From: Chitinophagales bacterium
GTDB taxonomy: Bacteria; Bacteroidota; Bacteroidia; Chitinophagales; UBA8649
Assembly (NCBI GenBank): GCA_016777395.1
Contig: JADHRO010000086.1
Coordinates: 1 to 8,267 of the forward strand
DNA: 8,267 bases
Reading direction: 5' to 3'
The notes beneath the pieces are model-generated. The model saw only the letters and a list, made by a program, of their open reading frames with translations, was not told the DNA's origin and made no database searches. The position numbers and the translations under genes were made by a program. Shown here piece after piece: positions 1 through 6,946 of this stretch; the first letter of the stretch is position 1; every line of letters starts with the position of its first letter.

Positions 1-2441
1 TCAAAACCTGATGTCAAATTAATTTGCCATTTAGGAGTCAGGTTAATATGTCCACCAAAAGTCAATACATTAGCAGTGATTAAGGTACTGTCAATATTAC
101 CTGACACCCCTTTGGTAATATTCATGCGATACCCTACAGACAAGGACCACGGGACATTAAAGTCATAAAAGAGTGCAGGGTTGTTTGCAATATAAGCACG
201 TTCTTCAATCGTTCCATAACTAGGATTAGATTGGGCCTCATTGGTCGACTTACCAGAAAAATTCATCTGAAGAGATGCAAAAGCATTGTCAAAGCGAAGT
301 AAACGTCTGTTTTTACTAAAGTGACTTTCATTAATTTTAACCCGATTCTCATTCAAGGCATAGGCATCAAATTTCGCTCCGACATTCCAGGATAAAAGAT
401 TTTTAAAAATACTAGACTGAGCAGAGAAAACCAAGGGTCGAATTTTGAGAGAATCGGCGGTAAAATCATAGCCTAGACCAACATTAAATTGCTCTAACAG
501 CGGAATTTTTTTTAAACCACCCAGAGTATCTTTCTTATCCACCACCTTCATTTCAATATTATTTCGAATATTAAGGGTAAATAGGTTCTGAAGTCCCCGA
601 CCAGGTGTTCCGTATAAATTATTTAAAAATGCATACTTACTGTAATCCACTTCTAAGCCTGTATCATCATTAACATAGGTGTCATAGTACCCCCAACGTT
701 CATCGCCAAAATCAGGCCTAAATGTATAATTTATGGTAGGCTTTACGACATGACGAATGGCTTTCAAACGCTTAGTCTTAAAATTATACAGCCCAGTTAC
801 TGTGGTCGAAATAGAGGTGTTAAAATTAAAATCCCGCACTCCATAAAATCCATCACTAAACGTACTCTCCACTGTCTGGTTCGCAGCATAAAACTTCGTT
901 TCTTCTTTTATATACCATCTTTCATTGAAGCTAAAAGAGGGTTTCACTACAAAGTATTTAAACAAGTTAAATGGAATATCTACAGAAGCTGTCTGGATCA
1001 CACCAAACTGAAGTTCATCCAAACTTTCGGAAGTAAATAACAGAGAATCTATAGTGGAAATAGCCGCTTTTGTTCTTGCAGTATACACAAAACCAATCTT
1101 TTCATAAAACGCTTTCTTATCTGTTTGAATTTTGCGTTGAAAAGGCGTGAAACGACTGGCATTAAAAGATATTTCAGGTAGCGTAATATTAATAGTGTTG
1201 TTTCTGAAATTTTGATTGTGTCTGGCACTGATTTGAAAACTGCTGTTAATTTTACTTAGTCTACGGGTATAATTAAGGTTGGAATTGACCTGAACTTCGA
1301 GTAACTGCTCGGTGGTTTGAAGACTATTCGAGTTATAGCTGCTTGATCGACCACTTACACTGGCACTAAAGGTATTATTTGGTCTTGCTTTCGAATCCAT
1401 TGTATGTCTCCAATCAATACTGAAATCATTGTTTAAACCATCATTGGATAAAAACCGATCATTAGGAGGGGTTCTAAAATATTGCAAATTTAATGCACCG
1501 TTGAACTTGTATATTTTGCGATAATTTGCATTTACCGATAAACCGAATCGACCTCTGGTGTATACCTCTCCTAAAAATGTTAACGATAGGTTGTCATTTA
1601 CCGCCCAAAAGTAGCCCCCATCTTTAAGAAAGAATCCCAGGCTGGGTTGTTCGCCATATTGTGGCATAACAATACCACTTCTTCTTCCTGTTTTGGTTGG
1701 GAAAATACCGAAGGGAAGATATAACGGCGTGCTCACATCTGCAACAACCAAATTGACTGGACCAGTTACCATTACCTTATCGGGTATAACCTTACTTTTT
1801 TTTGCTCCAAGATAAAAATGTGGGTGTTCCTTATTCGTGCAGGTTGTATACTTTGTTTTAAACCCATACCACTCATCAAATTCATTTTTTTGAACAATCT
1901 CACTATGGATATATGCGCCATCCTGTTCAGAAACTATATCAAAAGTTCTACCTTTTTTGGTTTTGAAATTGTATTGCATACTATCTGCTTCATATTCTCC
2001 ACTTTTTTCACTAAACATTGCAGGAGATTCTAGTTCACCATCCGGTCCTATTTTCCCTCTAGATGTTAAGGTTCCACTCACCCAGTCATATTCGATTTGT
2101 TCACTATTAAGCTCAATATCTGTGTACTTCATATAAGCATTGCCATACAAATAAAGCATTTGATTTTTCATATCATAAACTATTGAATCAGCAGCATGAT
2201 AATTAATCGGACCATCAATATCTCCATCATCATAGACAATATCCACTGTATCGATTAGCGTTATATTTTGAGAAGAATCAATAGCACCAGCATCCAATTG
2301 GTTTTCTGTAAGCTTTAGATTCTTCTCCGCTAATGTATCACCTGCAAAAGTTTGGCAAAGAACTTGCATATGAAACAAGAAGTGTACTAGAAAAAGGTAC
2401 AGCAAACGAGAAATTGTTGATTTGTAGGATTGTTTATACAA
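1..2441 (-). CDS. lptD: LPS assembly outer-membrane protein LptD (3' end cut by window edge)
   Basis: The minus strand is open without a stop from 2441 to the left edge, giving 813 codons; the family is usually somewhat longer, so the last strands of the barrel are missing. LptD is the outer-membrane beta-barrel that inserts lipopolysaccharide into the outer leaflet. Seen: a hydrophobic signal sequence (about residues 10-30), then an OstA/LptA-like periplasmic part (about 75-180) with recurring D-S-x-x-Y units, the segment TTC-x4-HPHF (199-209), PLYLPFGIFP (239-248), and from about 265 onward alternating aromatic and polar beta-strand sequence typical of a barrel. The start is a TTG at 2441, chosen because an in-frame TAA lies three codons upstream and the first ATG (2369) would remove the signal peptide. 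It is divergent from the amidase gene. Family recognition is firm; the exact start is less so. Confidence 0.9.
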   Translation of the reverse strand, partial: MYKQSYKSTISRLLYLFLVHFLFHMQVLCQTFAGDTLAEKNLKLTENQLDAGAIDSSQNITLIDTVDIVYDDGDIDGPINYHAADSIVYDMKNQMLYLYGNAYMKYTDIELNSEQIEYDWVSGTLTSRGKIGPDGELESPAMFSEKSGEYEADSMQYNFKTKKGRTFDIVSEQDGAYIHSEIVQKNEFDEWYGFKTKYTTCTNKEHPHFYLGAKKSKVIPDKVMVTGPVNLVVADVSTPLYLPFGIFPTKTGRRSGIVMPQYGEQPSLGFFLKDGGYFWAVNDNLSLTFLGEVYTRGRFGLSVNANYRKIYKFNGALNLQYFRTPPNDRFLSNDGLNNDFSIDWRHTMDSKARPNNTFSASVSGRSSSYNSNSLQTTEQLLEVQVNSNLNYTRRLSKINSSFQISARHNQNFRNNTINITLPEISFNASRFTPFQRKIQTDKKAFYEKIGFVYTARTKAAISTIDSLLFTSESLDELQFGVIQTASVDIPFNLFKYFVVKPSFSFNERWYIKEETKFYAANQTVESTFSDGFYGVRDFNFNTSISTTVTGLYNFKTKRLKAIRHVVKPTINYTFRPDFGDERWGYYDTYVNDDTGLEVDYSKYAFLNNLYGTPGRGLQNLFTLNIRNNIEMKVVDKKDTLGGLKKIPLLEQFNVGLGYDFTADSLKIRPLVFSAQSSIFKNLLSWNVGAKFDAYALNENRVKINESHFSKNRRLLRFDNAFASLQMNFSGKSTNEAQSNPSYGTIEERAYIANNPALFYDFNVPWSLSVGYRMNITKGVSGNIDSTLITANVLTFGGHINLTPKWQINLTSGF

Positions 2442-2499
2442 TGTGTTTTAATGTATTTTTACTTTTCGTACGACCTATAGAATAAATAAACCTAAATAA
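2442..2499. promoter_or_regulatory. Divergent promoter region between lptD and the amidase gene
   Basis: This 58-bp spacer must carry control signals for both divergent genes. On the plus strand TACTTTTC at 2460-2467 differs by one base from the Bacteroidota -7 consensus TAnnTTTG and would start transcription some 25 bases before the TTG start of the amidase. On the minus strand TAGGTTTA (2494-2487) is also one mismatch away and would give lptD a leader of about 40 bases. No convincing -33 TTG is seen at the right spacing for either. A perfect 8-bp palindrome, TCGTACGA, sits at 2466-2473 between the two candidates and could be an operator or chance. Boundaries are certain, the elements are tentative. 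Confidence 0.35.
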
Positions 2500-3615
2500 T
2501 TGAATTTATTTAGCAAAAATAAAACTTATAACGTGAATACGAGACGATTATTTCTAATTCTTGCATTTGGTTTGTTCTTTTCACCAATACAAGGAACCGC
2601 GCAAGGCCTAAAAAAAGTCATCATTGATGCTGGCCACGGAGGAAAAGACCCAGGAGCGATAGGTGTTACAGGAATACAGGAGAAAAATGTAGTCTTGAGT
2701 ATTGCTCAAAAAACTGCCGATTACGTTAAACAAAACTTTCCAGATGTTGAGGTCATACTTACGAGAGATGCAGATGTATTTTTAGAGTTGCATGAGCGCT
2801 CCGCTATTGCCAATAAAAACAATGCAGATCTTTTTATTTCTATTCATGCCAATTCTGCGGGAAGTTCCAGTGCACATGGTACTGAAACTTTTGTATTGGG
2901 CCTTCATAAATCTGAGGCTAATTTAAATGTTGCAAAACGTGAAAATGCAGTTATTGAATTGGAGGATAATCATGATGAACATTATAATTTTAACCCCAAT
3001 TCGCCAGAAGGACATATTATGATGAGTATGGCTCAAAATGCCTATCTCGATCAAAGTATTTTTTTAGCATCGGAAGTTCAAGACCAATTTGAAAATAGAG
3101 TATCTCGACACAACAGAGGCGTTCGTCAAGCTGGATTTTATGTTTTGTACAAAACGACCATGCCTAGTATATTGATTGAATTAGGATTTCTTTCTAATCC
3201 AGAAGAAGAGAAATTCCTTAATTCTCTCCAAGGACAAGAATATATGGCATCCGCAGTTTACAGAGCCATCAAGGACTATAAAGAATTTGTAGATGCTAAA
3301 TGGCTAGAGAATGAAAAAAATAAACAAGTTCAATTAAACGGAACAGAAGAATCCCCTTACCCGAAAGGACGAGTATACCGGATTCAAGTATACGCATCGA
3401 AACACAAGGCAAAAAATAATGCTAAAGTTTATCAGGACTTTAGCGATGTCATTGTCGAAAAAGCGAGTAATGGTATTTATCGCTACATCGTTAATAGTTA
3501 CGCGAGTTATAACTCCGCTTCAGCTGACTTAAGTAATGTTACTACAAAAGGGTATCAGGGTGCATATATTGTGGCCTATGAAGCAGATAAACGCGTTCAA
3601 GTATACAACAATTAG
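2500..3615 (+). CDS. Secreted N-acetylmuramoyl-L-alanine amidase (Amidase_3) with C-terminal SPOR-like segment
   Basis: This zinc enzyme cleaves the amide bond between N-acetylmuramic acid and L-alanine in peptidoglycan and should act in the periplasm, in cell separation or wall remodelling. Seen: a signal peptide with RR at residues 15-16, a hydrophobic stretch and a cleavage site near TAQ (33-35); an Amidase_3 domain (about 38-262) with zinc ligands H46 (DAGHGG), E61 (QEKN) and H116 (SIHAN) and catalytic E227 (LIELGF); and a C-terminal region (291-367, from YRIQVYAS) resembling a SPOR peptidoglycan-binding domain. An insertion at about 135-200 carrying KRENAVIE resembles the segment that holds the autoinhibitory helix in AmiB/AmiC, suggesting activation by a partner. 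The start is TTG 2500; GTG 2533 gives a shorter, equally credible signal peptide. The MCE gene follows after 105 bp. Confidence 0.93.
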   Translation: MNLFSKNKTYNVNTRRLFLILAFGLFFSPIQGTAQGLKKVIIDAGHGGKDPGAIGVTGIQEKNVVLSIAQKTADYVKQNFPDVEVILTRDADVFLELHERSAIANKNNADLFISIHANSAGSSSAHGTETFVLGLHKSEANLNVAKRENAVIELEDNHDEHYNFNPNSPEGHIMMSMAQNAYLDQSIFLASEVQDQFENRVSRHNRGVRQAGFYVLYKTTMPSILIELGFLSNPEEEKFLNSLQGQEYMASAVYRAIKDYKEFVDAKWLENEKNKQVQLNGTEESPYPKGRVYRIQVYASKHKAKNNAKVYQDFSDVIVEKASNGIYRYIVNSYASYNSASADLSNVTTKGYQGAYIVAYEADKRVQVYNN

Positions 3616-3636
3616 CTATCTCATTTTACACATTTC

Positions 3637-3660
3637 AGCGGGGCTTTTACTTTCCGCTTT
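3637..3660 (+). terminator. Weak terminator-like hairpin after the amidase gene
   Basis: AGCGGGG (3637-3643) can pair with TTCCGCT (3652-3658) in a 7-bp stem that includes two G-U pairs and leaves an 8-base loop. An AT-rich TTATTTATAA run follows rather than a clean T-tract. It lies 22 bases after the amidase stop and before the promoter-like motif of the MCE gene, the place expected for an attenuating terminator, but the stem is short and I hold it loosely. Confidence 0.25.
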
Positions 3661-3690
3661 ATTTATAAAGAAGGTAGTAATTTTTTTGTT

Positions 3691-3698
3691 TAACTTTG
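3691..3698 (+). promoter_or_regulatory. Candidate -7 promoter element for the MCE/OstA-like genes
   Basis: TAACTTTG is an exact match to the Bacteroidota sigma-ABfr -7 consensus TAnnTTTG. It ends 22 bases before the GTG start of the MCE gene, so the transcript would have a leader of under 20 bases, as is common in this phylum. No clear TTG is found at the -33 position. It suggests that the MCE gene and the OstA-like gene behind it can be transcribed independently of the amidase. Confidence 0.45.
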
Positions 3699-3720
3699 GA
3701 CAAATTAAAACATCTATCAA

Positions 3721-4704
3721 GTGTCAAAAGAAGTCAAAGTAGCTCTATTCGTAATAGTTGTCGCCGCAATGTTCATATTCGGTATGAATTTTTTAAAAGG
3801 AAAAGGTTTTTTTGATAACAACTCTACCTACTACGCAATTTTCGATCAAGTCGGGGGAATGTATAAATCAGACCCAATCGTGGTCAATGGTTTTCAAATA
3901 GGTAAAATTGGTGAGCTCGAGTTAATTAGTGAAGGTCCGAATAGAGGTAAAATTCTGGCGCTCATGATTATATCCAATGAGATAAAAATTCCTGAAAATT
4001 CTGTCGCAATTTTGTTCAGTGCAGACCTGCTAGGTGAAATGAATGTAAAGTTGATTTACGATGAAGAAACTACTAATTTTCATCAAGATGGGGATACTAT
4101 TAGCACTAAAATTGAGGGTAGTTTATTTGAAGAAATTGGCGGAGAATTAACACCGATTACCGAAAAACTTAGTACTACCATGGATAACATCAATCAATTG
4201 TTTGATTTTGAGAATGAAAACCAACAGACCTTGAATTACACCTTGCAATCAGTGAATGGAGTCCTAGATACATACAATAAAACTGGAGCAATTCTTAATC
4301 AACGATTAGACGGTCAATTAGAAACCTTAGATGCCTTGCTTAAAAATGTAGAGAGCTTGACAGCAACCTTGAAAGGAAATGAAGAGAACATTAATGAAAT
4401 CATGAGCAATTTTAAAGATTTAAGTGCTTCACTTAACAAGTTAGAATTGGAACAAACCTTGAATAATGTCAACGGCACCGTTACCTCTCTTCAAAAAACC
4501 ATAGGTCAGATGAATAGTCCAGATAATACATTAGGTGCACTTCTTAATGAGCGTGAAATGTATGACAATCTAGAAAAATCTACTGAAAGTCTTAATGTCC
4601 TTTTAAATGATGTTAGAATTAACCCTAAGCGTTATATCAACATCAATGTGTTTGGTGGAAAGAAAAAAGAAATTCCACCAATTACTGCTGAAGACCTAGA
4701 ATAA
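3721..4704 (+). CDS. MlaD/MCE-family lipid-transport protein, membrane-anchored
   Basis: MCE proteins form hexameric rings or tubes through which lipids pass between inner and outer membranes; this one would be anchored in the inner membrane with its body in the periplasm. Seen: one N-terminal membrane helix (about residues 6-22) without a cleavage site, an MCE domain (about 35-116) with VNGFQIGKIGEL (55-66) matching the conserved V-x-G-x-x-V/I-G core, a long helical and probably coiled-coil region (about 140-295) rich in N, L, E and T, and a conserved-looking tail with NPKRYININVFG (about 312-323). At 327 residues it is longer than E. coli MlaD because of the helical part. The start is GTG 3721, directly before SKEVKVALF; no in-frame alternative keeps the helix. 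The OstA-like gene begins 26 bp after its stop, so the two are probably co-transcribed. No MlaE or MlaF partner is in the window. Confidence 0.9.
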   Translation: MSKEVKVALFVIVVAAMFIFGMNFLKGKGFFDNNSTYYAIFDQVGGMYKSDPIVVNGFQIGKIGELELISEGPNRGKILALMIISNEIKIPENSVAILFSADLLGEMNVKLIYDEETTNFHQDGDTISTKIEGSLFEEIGGELTPITEKLSTTMDNINQLFDFENENQQTLNYTLQSVNGVLDTYNKTGAILNQRLDGQLETLDALLKNVESLTATLKGNEENINEIMSNFKDLSASLNKLELEQTLNNVNGTVTSLQKTIGQMNSPDNTLGALLNEREMYDNLEKSTESLNVLLNDVRINPKRYININVFGGKKKEIPPITAEDLE

Positions 4705-4730
4705 TTTAACCTTCAAAACGTTTGATTGCT

Positions 4731-6272
4731 ATGCTTACTTTGCGTTTTGTCATCTTATTCTGTTTTTGGTCATTCAGTTCCCTTGTTGCCCAAGAAATTT
4801 TTGATTTATCAAACGCAGAAGACACTCAAGATACCTCATCCTACACGGAGGTGGAAATTTTACATGCCGACAAATTAGAGTTTAACACCTTAGAAGATGG
4901 CTCCCAAATTCGAAAATTGGTTGGGGCTGTTCAACTCAAGCAAGACAGCACCTTGATGTTTTGCGACAGCGCCTACATATACAAAGTTGATAATACCGTA
5001 AAAGCATGGGGAAATATTCATATCCAAGAAAAAGACAGTATTCATGCTTATTCGAACAACTTAAATTATAACGGAAAAACAAAAACAGCTGAGCTAATTG
5101 GCGATGCACGCATGGAAGACGGTAACAAGATTTTATATAGCGATGTGCTATATTACAATATCAAGCAAGATCTTGGATCATATTTAGACAGCGGAAGAGT
5201 AGAAATGGATAGCACTTTACTGACTAGTTTGCGTGCTTATTACTTTACGAATAACAAAATCATTCATTTCAATGAAAATGTTGTCATCACCGACCCTAAT
5301 TATCATTTAGAATCAGATACTTTACACTACTTAACTGAAAGTAACGTGGCACTTTTTTTCGGCCCTACTACCATATACAATGATAGTAGCTCTATCTATT
5401 GTATAGCAGGTAGCTATGATACAAGTAATGAGATAGCAAGCTTTGGAAAAGGAACTGTGATTAGCAACGATCCACAAACCCTTTATGCGGATAGCCTTTA
5501 TTACGAGCGTTATAGAGGGTATGGCAGAGCATTTATTTTCTTTGACTGGATAGATACCGAAATAGAGGCTGGTATGGAAGGGAATTCAGCTGAATATTTT
5601 GAGAATAATCAAGAAATTATCGCCTACAATCGTCCTCTGCTGAAAGTTGTGCAAGAAGAAGATACTTTATTCTTAAAAGGGGATATTATTCATACTAAGG
5701 AGAATGAACTTAGTGGAAAAAAAGAATTTTGGAGTTTTAACAATGTCAGAATTTATAAAGAGGATATACAAGGTACCGGCGATAGCTTGTTTTATTCTTT
5801 TAGCGATAGCCTAATGCGAATTTTCTATGAACCTATTTTATGGAATGAAAACAACCAAATGATAGGCGATACGATATACTTACAAATGGCCAATGACCAA
5901 ATAGAAGAAATACGATTTATAGAAAATGCTTTCGTAAGTATGCTGTCAAAAGGGAAATTATTTAACCAAATCAAAGGAAAATGGATTACAGGATACTTTG
6001 AGGATAATGAAATGAAGACGATGCTATCAAAAAAGAACGCTGAAAGCCTGTATTTTGGGCAGAATGATGAAGATGAATATATTGGTGGAAACTATGCAAT
6101 ATCAGATAGAATTCACGTAAGCATAGTAAATAAAGAGGTAGATAAGATAAGCTTTATTAAAGAACCCGAAGCGATTTTCACGCCAATACGTCAAATGAAT
6201 GATACCGACCTATATCTCAAAAATTTCTCTTGGTTTAAAGATCTACGACCGAAAGGTAAAGGCGACTTATAA
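4731..6272 (+). CDS. OstA/LptA-like periplasmic protein with tandem beta repeats
   Basis: LptA-fold (OstA) proteins form the periplasmic bridge that carries LPS from the inner membrane to LptD. Seen: a signal peptide (residues 1-21, ending LVAQ) and then about 490 residues of beta-type sequence with a unit of the form (G/S/A)-D-S/T-L-x-Y recurring about every 30 residues, for example at 79, 109, 138, 196, 254, 351 and 380. The N-terminal half (about 45-300) is the clear OstA-like part; the C-terminal third is more diverged. At 513 residues it is nearly three times the length of E. coli LptA, so it could be one long jellyroll or a protein of related but different role. The start chosen is ATG 4731; a TTG at 4722 adds three residues. 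It lies close behind the MCE gene and converges with the next gene with 15 bp between stops. Confidence 0.85.
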   Translation: MLTLRFVILFCFWSFSSLVAQEIFDLSNAEDTQDTSSYTEVEILHADKLEFNTLEDGSQIRKLVGAVQLKQDSTLMFCDSAYIYKVDNTVKAWGNIHIQEKDSIHAYSNNLNYNGKTKTAELIGDARMEDGNKILYSDVLYYNIKQDLGSYLDSGRVEMDSTLLTSLRAYYFTNNKIIHFNENVVITDPNYHLESDTLHYLTESNVALFFGPTTIYNDSSSIYCIAGSYDTSNEIASFGKGTVISNDPQTLYADSLYYERYRGYGRAFIFFDWIDTEIEAGMEGNSAEYFENNQEIIAYNRPLLKVVQEEDTLFLKGDIIHTKENELSGKKEFWSFNNVRIYKEDIQGTGDSLFYSFSDSLMRIFYEPILWNENNQMIGDTIYLQMANDQIEEIRFIENAFVSMLSKGKLFNQIKGKWITGYFEDNEMKTMLSKKNAESLYFGQNDEDEYIGGNYAISDRIHVSIVNKEVDKISFIKEPEAIFTPIRQMNDTDLYLKNFSWFKDLRPKGKGDL

Positions 6273-6287
6273 AAAGTCCATTTAGGC

Positions 6288-6869
6288 TCAATAAATCGTT
6301 TCAGGAATATAAACATCATCTTCCTGAAGAATTTCTCTATACTTTCTCATTTTCTTTGCTTGCCTCGATTTCTTATTTAGTTTAGAAAAAATAAAGGAAA
6401 TAGGGTTAGCTAAAGGTTTAGGCTCAGGTGCTACAGGGTCACCTTCTATTTCTATAAATCCGGCATATGGAGATATCTTTTGTTTTTCTGCTCGTTGATT
6501 CAACATCGCCTGTTTTAACATAGTCGTATTCTGAGGCCAGGGAACAACCATTGCCTCCTTTAACAAAAAGGTGTCCGCGACCATGTTAACCAATATTCGA
6601 AAGTAGTCTTTAGATAAGGTATCAGGCACTTGATAGCTCACAGACTTATATCCGATGCTTGAAAATTTAATAGTATCCCCAGCAGCAACAGTCAATTTGA
6701 AAGCGCCATATACATCTGTAACAGTCCCTGTATAGGAAGAAATATCTAAGATACTAACATTGTATATTGGCGTAGATCCATTAACAACTTTTCCTGTCAA
6801 GTTAACTAAACCAACTTGTGCTGAGGCAAATGTGATCAAAAACAAAAAGATGAAAGATACTTTCTTCAT
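6288..6869 (-). CDS. Secreted carboxypeptidase-regulatory-like domain protein, function unknown
   Basis: A 193-residue protein with a signal peptide (MKKVSFIFLF to about ASAQ, residue 18) followed by a CarboxypepD_reg-like beta-sandwich (about 23-98), recognised from GKVVNGSTPIYNVSI, the G-T-V-T-D-x-x-G-A-F core (48-57) and SSIGYKS (70-76). In Bacteroidota this fold usually precedes a TonB-dependent receptor barrel, but here no barrel or plug follows. The remainder (about 99-193) has the motif VVPWPQNTT, a proline-rich stretch and a very basic segment (KLNKKSRQAKKMRKYRE, 163-179) before an acidic end. The function is unknown; a periplasmic or outer-membrane-associated role is inferred from the signal peptide. 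It lies 77 bp downstream of the pseudouridine synthase gene on the same strand, so may be read through from it or have its own start; no clear promoter motif was found in the gap. Confidence 0.85.
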   Translation of the reverse strand: MKKVSFIFLFLITFASAQVGLVNLTGKVVNGSTPIYNVSILDISSYTGTVTDVYGAFKLTVAAGDTIKFSSIGYKSVSYQVPDTLSKDYFRILVNMVADTFLLKEAMVVPWPQNTTMLKQAMLNQRAEKQKISPYAGFIEIEGDPVAPEPKPLANPISFIFSKLNKKSRQAKKMRKYREILQEDDVYIPETIY

Positions 6870-6946
6870 TACTCCAGTAAAAATAAGTCTTGAACTGCTG
6901 CAAAGGGCATAGACTTAATACAAAACTTGTTAAATAAAATGATGTG

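Noticed and set aside
750..1040. Plus-strand open frame of 96 codons
   Set aside because: It lies wholly antisense to the uninterrupted lptD frame and its product has no signal, domain or repeat of its own.
1818..2033. Plus-strand open frame of 71 codons with a hydrophobic, cysteine- and phenylalanine-rich product
   Set aside because: It is antisense to the conserved LptD segment with TTC and HPHF; the hydrophobic look arises from the complementary strand of lysine/glutamate-rich codons.
3536..3742. Plus-strand open frame of 68 codons bridging the amidase end and the MCE start
   Set aside because: It overlaps two well-supported genes in another frame and its middle runs through the hairpin and promoter-like motif.
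4735..4742. TTACTTTG resembling the -7 promoter consensus
   Set aside because: It differs at the second conserved base and lies inside the signal-peptide codons of the OstA-like gene just after its start, so it could not drive that gene.
6264..6278. Short inverted repeat GACTT-ATAAA-AAGTC at the convergent junction
   Set aside because: The stem is only 5 bp, AT-rich, overlaps the OstA-like stop codon and has no T-run on either side, so it is not a believable terminator.
6870..6946. Search for a promoter before the CarboxypepD_reg-like gene
   Set aside because: A CCCTTTGC stretch on the minus strand lacks the TA at the proper spacing, and a GGAG lies only two bases before the ATG, too close for a normal ribosome-binding site; nothing was called.
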